From Candidatus Woesearchaeota archaeon (GTDB taxonomy: Archaea > Nanobdellota > Nanobdellia > UBA10117): a stretch of 11,073 bases of DNA. Below are positions 6,943 to 11,073 of the stretch, one piece after another (within the stretch, counting starts at the first letter, position 1; every line of letters starts with the position of its first letter). The position numbers and the translations under genes were made by a program. The stretch is from assembly GCA_023245115.1 (NCBI GenBank), contig JAHFKX010000002.1:1-11073 (forward strand), in the 5' to 3' direction. The notes beneath the pieces were generated by a model, which did not search any database, was not told where the DNA came from, and saw nothing but the letters and a program-made list of their open reading frames with translations.

Positions 6943-7157
6943 CCACGGAATAAAACAATTCTGAAGCCTTCGCTTTTTAATTTGCCAAGCATGCGTTCTG
7001 TATTTTCTTTGGCTGCATTTCCATTAGGCATATCATCTGCGATTAAAACAATTTCAAAATTATCATATTCTATGCCTTTCAGCCCATTTACAAACTCTTC
7101 AAAACAGTACATATATTTCTCTGAAACCGGTGCTGAAACCAAAATCTTCGAACTCAT
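6918..7157 (-). CDS. Glycosyltransferase, N-terminal part of the same frameshifted gene
   Basis: This 79-residue piece starts MSSKILVSAPVSEKYMYCFE and has the alternating strand-helix pattern of a GT-A N-terminus (ILVSAPV, EIVLIADD, FRIVLFRG). It stops early at KRPAKE after leaving the frame of the catalytic part in the run TGGAAAAGGCC. The ATG at 7157 follows the stop of the upstream membrane-protein gene by two bases, so the two are translated from one message; a GTG at 7169 lies inside that gene and is less likely. Alone it lacks the DxD motif and would be inactive. Confidence 0.75.
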   Translation of the reverse strand: MSSKILVSAPVSEKYMYCFEEFVNGLKGIEYDNFEIVLIADDMPNGNAAKENTERMLGKLKSEGFRIVLFRGWKRPAKE

Positions 7158-7159
7158 AA

Positions 7160-7579
7160 TTACTTCCACTGTTCTTTGGCCTGCTCGCTCAACCCTGATT
7201 GTTCCATAGTCAGTTTATCGCTTAGGTCTTCGAGCCCAAGACGCCTGCACATAGCATCAAGTTTCTTGCTGATGCGGCCCAGCCTTATGTGATTTATATT
7301 CGTAAGTTCGCTGGCACGATACATTGCGGCTGGCCCTGAAGAAATCATCAGGCCCAGCCAAGCATACTCTAACGTTTTATAATGGTAAACTATAGCCGTA
7401 ACCAGACTAAACACAGCTAAACCAAGGAACGCATAACTATATCTTACGGCTTCTCTATTTTGCGCCCTGAATGTTTTGTAAAACTGTTCGAGCTCTTCGT
7501 CTGTCTTCTGCGCAAGCAGGCTTTTTGGGTAGTGGATTGCCAGCCTTGCCCTAAACCAAAAACTTCCATCCTCTGCCAT
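7160..7579 (-). CDS. Small membrane protein with two transmembrane helices, function unknown
   Basis: This 139-residue protein has a basic, aromatic N-terminus (FWFRARLAIHYPKS), an acidic helical segment, then two hydrophobic segments at about 47-65 (SYAFLGLAVFSLVTAIVYH) and 70-88, followed by a charged helical tail of about 50 residues. With a short loop between the helices, both ends are predicted on the same, probably cytoplasmic, side. I chose the ATG at 7579 because a TATA-like box at 7607-7614 would start transcription near 7584, upstream of this ATG but downstream of the alternative TTG at 7606. The glycosyltransferase gene follows after two bases, so this protein might anchor or assist it; that is inference. 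I do not recognise the family. Confidence 0.78.
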   Translation of the reverse strand: MAEDGSFWFRARLAIHYPKSLLAQKTDEELEQFYKTFRAQNREAVRYSYAFLGLAVFSLVTAIVYHYKTLEYAWLGLMISSGPAAMYRASELTNINHIRLGRISKKLDAMCRRLGLEDLSDKLTMEQSGLSEQAKEQWK

Positions 7580-7606
7580 TCGACTTGTATAGTCGATTAG
7601 CGACAA

Positions 7607-7614
7607 ATATTAAA
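7607..7614. promoter_or_regulatory. Putative shared TATA-like element for two divergent genes
   Basis: ATATTAAA on the plus strand reads TTTAATAT on the minus strand. Its centre lies about 26 bases before the plus-strand ATG at 7637 and about 31 before the minus-strand ATG at 7579. Neither gene has a visible ribosome site, which fits leaderless or nearly leaderless messages in both directions. It departs from the TTTATAWA consensus, so the call is moderate. Confidence 0.45.
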
Positions 7615-7636
7615 GGCTATCTGTACTGGTTTTTGT

Positions 7637-8152
7637 ATGCCTAAACGAGTTGGAGGAGAAAAACGGGCAGAGCCAGATATACTTATCAGTATTGACCAGT
7701 TTTCTGAGGTTTCAGAGATTACTACTATTACTGGGCCGAAACAGCCTGTTGAAAAATTTGGCGCAGAAAAAACTTCTGTTGCCTTGCAAGATAAAGAAAA
7801 ACTTTCGCACATAAACGCTCAAGAGTTACTAGATAAATCCGAATCCGAGCTTAATGAACTTGGCATTGGCAAGCGCGAGGCACACAACCTTGCCCAGACA
7901 TTCCGCATAATTACTGCTATTCTCCTCGGAAAAGACAAAAACAAGGACTTGGCACAGACACTGCAAACTGACAAGAGCTTCGTAGCAAAACAGGTAAAAG
8001 AACTTGAGGAGCAAGGCCTTGTAAAAAAAGAGGAAGAGGGCCGTGAAGTCCGCTACGTAGCTGACCAGTTTAACATCCTGAAATTTTTACAGTCTAAGGT
8101 AGTTATTACGTCTAAAAAAGACGGCAAAACTGGAGAGGAAAAAAATGGTTGA
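7637..8152 (+). CDS. Winged helix-turn-helix DNA-binding regulator
   Basis: This 171-residue soluble protein has a C-terminal winged-helix domain at about 84-146. A helix (AQTFRIITAILLG) is followed by the helix-turn-helix NKDLAQTLQTDKSFVAKQVKEL and the wing GLVKKEEEGREVRYVAD, which matches the MarR/ArsR-like layout in general form. The first 60 residues are polar and probably flexible; residues 60-80 (AQELLDKSESELNELGIGKR) look like a small helical element. The ATG lies at the expected transcription start of the TATA-like box upstream, so the message is probably leaderless. It overlaps the next gene by eight bases, suggesting joint control of or by that membrane protein. Targets unknown; control of the divergent glycosyltransferase operon through the shared promoter is a natural guess. 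Confidence 0.82.
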   Translation: MPKRVGGEKRAEPDILISIDQFSEVSEITTITGPKQPVEKFGAEKTSVALQDKEKLSHINAQELLDKSESELNELGIGKREAHNLAQTFRIITAILLGKDKNKDLAQTLQTDKSFVAKQVKELEEQGLVKKEEEGREVRYVADQFNILKFLQSKVVITSKKDGKTGEEKNG

Positions 8153-8435
8153 TGAAAAAGAAGTACGGTTTGAACTGATGGTATGGCAGCTTGTTGCAGC
8201 AGTTGTAATTGTAATGATTGTCGCGCTCGCGTTTGGCTTTTGGTCAGGCAAAGCAGTTGGGTTTTCAAACGGCGTTGATGCAGTTAAAACTTCAATTCCC
8301 GATTACTGCTCGGTCAACAAGCAGGGCAATGAAGCTGTTGTTGTGTGTAATGAACTCGGGATAAGCCTCGACGACATCTGCAAAATCAGCTCACCTGCAT
8401 TCAGGGCAAAAGTAAAGGTAGTGGCGCTGAAGTAA
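8145..8435 (+). CDS. One-pass membrane protein with three cysteines, function unknown
   Basis: This 96-residue protein has a short charged N-terminus, one hydrophobic helix at about 12-33 (MVWQLVAAVVIVMIVALAFG) and a C-terminal domain of about 60 residues containing C55, C68 and C79. With acidic and basic residues before the helix, topology is uncertain; an external C-terminal domain with a disulfide is possible. GGAGAGG at 8132-8138 is a strong ribosome site for the ATG at 8145, inside the end of the regulator gene, so the two are translationally coupled. Its TAA directly abuts the stop of the convergent gene. Family not recognised; pairing of a DNA-binding protein with a small membrane protein could be a sensor module, but this is speculative. 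Confidence 0.78.
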   Translation: MVDEKEVRFELMVWQLVAAVVIVMIVALAFGFWSGKAVGFSNGVDAVKTSIPDYCSVNKQGNEAVVVCNELGISLDDICKISSPAFRAKVKVVALK

Positions 8436-8954
8436 TTAGAGATATTTGAGGCTCTTAATGAACTCTTCGGCCTCTTTCTCTGCTTCCTCTTTCGGCTTGC
8501 CAGCTACAATTATTTTTTCAGTCACCTGATTCTGCAGCTCTTCCGTCAAAAATTTCTTTTGCAGTGTGAGTGTCTTGGCCATCGCATCGTAATCGTGCAG
8601 CCTTGCCGACAAATCATTGAACATCTCTGTCATATGCTCGCGGGAAAAAATAATATGTTCCGGCTCGAAAATTTCAACAGAGCTTGGCAGATAATCCTTT
8701 GAAATCACAAACAAGGTTGCCAAGTCCGGCACCTCAATCTCAAACTCACAAAAACCGGAAAAAACACGGTCGGACTGCGGCATTTTTTCCGCCGATGTTA
8801 TTTTTTTATTAAGTATTTTTACCTCAACTAAATCCTTGCAGAACTGTTCGGCCATTAATTTTAATGCATAATCAATATGCTCCTGTGGCGAGCCAGCTAT
8901 CTCAATTATTAGGCTGGCCTTAATCTTCGGCTTTACAGATTGCGTGCTTTCCAT
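8436..8954 (-). CDS. Unrecognised 172-residue soluble alpha/beta protein
   Basis: The first half has alternating strands and helices: KIKASLIIEIAG, a helix HIDYALKLMAEQFC, the strand VEVKILNKKI, then FSGFCEFEIEVPDLATLFVISKDYLPSSVEIFEPEHIIF. This resembles a small ferredoxin-like or similar alpha/beta sandwich, though I cannot name it. The second half is a long charged helical region ending in a Glu/Lys-rich helix (KPKEEAEKEAEEFIKSLKYL). No signal or membrane segment. I chose the ATG at 8954, since a TATA-like CTTAATAA (8977-8984) is centred 26 bases upstream and no ribosome site is seen; the in-frame TTG at 8966 is upstream of the expected transcript start. It probably has its own leaderless message although it follows the surface-protein gene by 35 bases. 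Confidence 0.78.
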   Translation of the reverse strand: MESTQSVKPKIKASLIIEIAGSPQEHIDYALKLMAEQFCKDLVEVKILNKKITSAEKMPQSDRVFSGFCEFEIEVPDLATLFVISKDYLPSSVEIFEPEHIIFSREHMTEMFNDLSARLHDYDAMAKTLTLQKKFLTEELQNQVTEKIIVAGKPKEEAEKEAEEFIKSLKYL

Positions 8955-8976
8955 GCAAAAAATCAAAAAGCAAAAG

Positions 8977-8984
8977 TTATTAAG
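8977..8984 (-). promoter_or_regulatory. TATA-like box for the 172-residue protein gene
   Basis: CTTAATAA on the minus strand is centred about 26 bases upstream of the ATG at 8954, predicting a leaderless transcript. It lies in the short gap after the surface-protein stop codon at 8990. Confidence 0.4.
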
Positions 8985-8989
8985 GGTTA

Positions 8990-11073
8990 CTATTTGCTTC
9001 TAAGCAACGCAAAAACAAACATTATTAAAATTGCAATAAGTATTAATGGCACAATTGAAACATTGTCTTTCGATTTTGTCCGCCAGACTGCCGCTGCAGT
9101 TATCGGAATATTATTTATTGAGCCCTTTGCCTCTGAACTTATGCCTGCCTCGTGTTCCTGGCCTGCGATTATTTCTATTTTCTGGTCTGCATCCCATTGT
9201 GACTTGCCAGCTTTCGCACGTACGCGAAGAGAATGGCTGCCGAGCTCTGCATCTTCATTAACACTATTATCGAGCTGAATTATTTTACTCTCTTTTGGCT
9301 CGAGCTTTAGTGTTTTGGCATTGCCTGTCCAGCCGTCTTCGGTCAGCAGTTTACTGCCCTCGAAAACATAACTGTAAACCTCAAACGCCTCCGCCGAGTT
9401 CATGTTATTTGTAATTTTTACTTCAGTTGTGAAAGATTCGCTGCGGGAAACCGAATCGGGAACGCTGGAAATTTCCAGAAAAGCAGATTTTTCTTTGGGC
9501 AGCTTTACTGAAGCTGTGGCCTTAGTAATACCTGAAGTTTTGGTTTCGGTCGAGCAAAACAATCCTTTCCCAGAGATTGGCACGTTGAGGTCTGATGTTG
9601 TTAAAGCAGTCCAGCCATCCTGCGACGGCTGATATGCGCGAACCCGGATTCTGTACGTTTTATCCTGATAATCAGAACCGCAGTTTTGCTGTGTGAATGC
9701 TGGCAGCGCGATGTAAATCTCCTGGCCGCGACCAACATTTTCCAGTTCTAATGCCATAGATGCATTGTTAACGTCCGATGCTGCAAGGCCACTCTGATCC
9801 GTATCTGCAAGAACCTGACTTGGATACCCATACGCTAAAAAACGTAATTTGTCATAATTATAATTGCCTGCATAAAATTTAACAAACAGCGCACCGAATG
9901 AACCAAACTGCAATGCACTTGGAACTTTCACCAATGTTATGTTTGCCTGGCCTATGTCTTTCAAGCCGTTAAGCCAGAACTGGCCTGAATCGCGCGAGTC
10001 GAGATAATTTTTTGTTGTCTCAGTAAACTTTCCGCGAATTTTGTACATGCCTTCTATAGCATCGTCTGGAATTGTAAAGTTACCAGACAAAATTATTTCT
10101 TTAGTCAGGTTTAAATTTTCAAGCCCAAACAATTCGGTCGACGTTTGCGAATTTCTTTTTTGGAAGCTTACTGTCAGATTGCCGATTGTGCCGGGCGAGG
10201 ACGGAAAAATCTGCGCGCTCCAAAAAACTGTGCTATTAAGATTATACATTTCATTTTCCGTAAACGTTTTTATCCGCAGGCGCGACTGGCCGGCTGGCGG
10301 ATTTATTGTGAAATTTTCACAAATAAAATTATTTTCTGTATTTGTATCATTATAATTACGAATTTCCAAAATATTTGCGCATAGTTCATAAGAACCAAAA
10401 TCAACAAAATCAGCAACCATAGATGAAAAATCCCAAGCAGTATCGCAAGATACATCTGGCTCGCCGAAGCATGCGGACGTGCCAGCGATAAAACTATTAT
10501 TCAAACCCCGTGGTATGATAAAAACTTCCGCATTCAAACTTGAATTTTCAGGATTAGCAGAAATCCAATACTCATCTGCTTCCTGATTAATGTCGATAGA
10601 CATTTGTACATCTGCATTTGGCAGGAGATTCGAAAAATTTAATTCTGCAGCCACTGATGAAGTATCAACAGTTGCGTTAACTAGCGCGCTATGTTCACCT
10701 GCTGTTAAGTTATTAAACGCAAAAGTTACGTTCACCGAATAAAAACTAGCAATAAATGTTTCGCTTGCCTCGGAAAAATTTTCATCAATAAACAAATTTA
10801 GTGTTATATTTTCATCTTTCAGCCCATTGTTTATTAGGTGCGCCGTTAGTTCATTGGCATCTGTTTGTTCTAAAGTTAACAAAATATTATGTTCTAAAAA
10901 ATTTTGTTCGCACGGAGAGCCTCCGGCATAAAGAGACTCGCGCCACGCCGTTTCAGCAAGGCTTAAAGACTTATTGAAACCCGCAGTAGGCGCATAGGCC
11001 ACAGAATCTATGAGATTTTTGCTCGAATCATTTAACACCAGCAGCTTGCCTGAATTTGTCAGCGACATTGACG
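8990..11073 (-). CDS. Large secreted surface protein with lamin-tail-like and CARDB-like modules and C-terminal membrane anchor (5' end outside window)
   Basis: The frame is open through the right edge, so the N-terminus and signal peptide are missing. Numbering from the first Met in the window (base 11068), residues 1-60 resemble the end of a lamin-tail domain: LTNSGKLLVLNDSSKNLIDS, then W and GGSPCEQN. Next come beta-sandwich stretches with CARDB/Ig-like character (NELTAHLINNGLKDENITLN; SAFLEISSVPDSVSRSESFT). There are well over a dozen N-x-S/T sequons, as in N-glycosylated archaeal surface proteins. Paired cysteines (ACFGEPDVSC; LCANI with FICENF) could form disulfides outside the cell. 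The end has a hydrophobic anchor at about 672-689 and a short basic tail RSK, giving a C-in, extracellular-body topology. It may be an adhesin or cell-envelope component; substrate or partner unknown. Confidence 0.87.
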   Translation of the reverse strand, partial: SMSLTNSGKLLVLNDSSKNLIDSVAYAPTAGFNKSLSLAETAWRESLYAGGSPCEQNFLEHNILLTLEQTDANELTAHLINNGLKDENITLNLFIDENFSEASETFIASFYSVNVTFAFNNLTAGEHSALVNATVDTSSVAAELNFSNLLPNADVQMSIDINQEADEYWISANPENSSLNAEVFIIPRGLNNSFIAGTSACFGEPDVSCDTAWDFSSMVADFVDFGSYELCANILEIRNYNDTNTENNFICENFTINPPAGQSRLRIKTFTENEMYNLNSTVFWSAQIFPSSPGTIGNLTVSFQKRNSQTSTELFGLENLNLTKEIILSGNFTIPDDAIEGMYKIRGKFTETTKNYLDSRDSGQFWLNGLKDIGQANITLVKVPSALQFGSFGALFVKFYAGNYNYDKLRFLAYGYPSQVLADTDQSGLAASDVNNASMALELENVGRGQEIYIALPAFTQQNCGSDYQDKTYRIRVRAYQPSQDGWTALTTSDLNVPISGKGLFCSTETKTSGITKATASVKLPKEKSAFLEISSVPDSVSRSESFTTEVKITNNMNSAEAFEVYSYVFEGSKLLTEDGWTGNAKTLKLEPKESKIIQLDNSVNEDAELGSHSLRVRAKAGKSQWDADQKIEIIAGQEHEAGISSEAKGSINNIPITAAAVWRTKSKDNVSIVPLILIAILIMFVFALLRSK

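Overview
The window looks archaeal. Likely start codons are preceded either by GGTG/GAGG-type ribosome sites or by TATA-like boxes about 26 bases upstream with little or no leader. A large membrane-anchored surface protein rich in N-glycosylation sequons also fits. The small, uncharacterised, tightly packed proteins suggest a DPANN-type lineage, but that placement is an inference with low certainty. I see no rRNA, tRNA, CRISPR array, insertion sequence or phage gene.

Bases 1-4928 (minus strand) hold the most interesting region: four tightly packed, co-directional genes that together look like a complete ubiquitin-like protein conjugation cassette. In transcription order they are a 138-residue protein ending in Gly-Gly-Asn (candidate ubiquitin-like modifier), a 455-residue protein with an E2-like His/Cys motif near its C-terminus, a 500-residue JAMM/MPN+ metalloprotease with an intact zinc site (candidate deconjugase and modifier-processing enzyme), and an E1-like activating enzyme that runs off the left edge. 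The E1 has two N-terminal zinc ribbons, a degenerate adenylation domain and then an intact one with a candidate catalytic cysteine. The last three genes overlap or nearly touch, so they are probably translated from one message. If the reading is right, the JAMM protein would trim and recycle the modifier, the E1 would adenylate it and take it as a thioester, and the E2-like protein would pass it to targets. No RING-type E3 is visible.

Bases 4929-5111 are a divergent promoter region with one TATA-like box for each direction. The plus-strand gene at 5112-6410 encodes an unrecognised 432-residue protein with an internally repeated helix motif, paired beta-rich repeats and a proline-rich linker. 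Its divergent position makes it a candidate partner or target of the conjugation system.

Bases 6418-7579 (minus) carry a small two-helix membrane protein followed by a GT-A type glycosyltransferase split by a one-base frameshift in a short homopolymer. Bases 7637-8435 (plus) carry a winged-helix regulator overlapping a one-pass membrane protein; both sides appear to share one TATA-like element at 7607-7614. Bases 8436-8954 (minus) encode an unrecognised 172-residue protein, whose stop codon abuts that of the convergent gene. Bases 8990-11073 (minus) are the C-terminal part of a large secreted, C-terminally membrane-anchored protein with a lamin-tail-like segment and CARDB-like beta-sandwich modules. 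No stretch over 300 bases lacks a gene.
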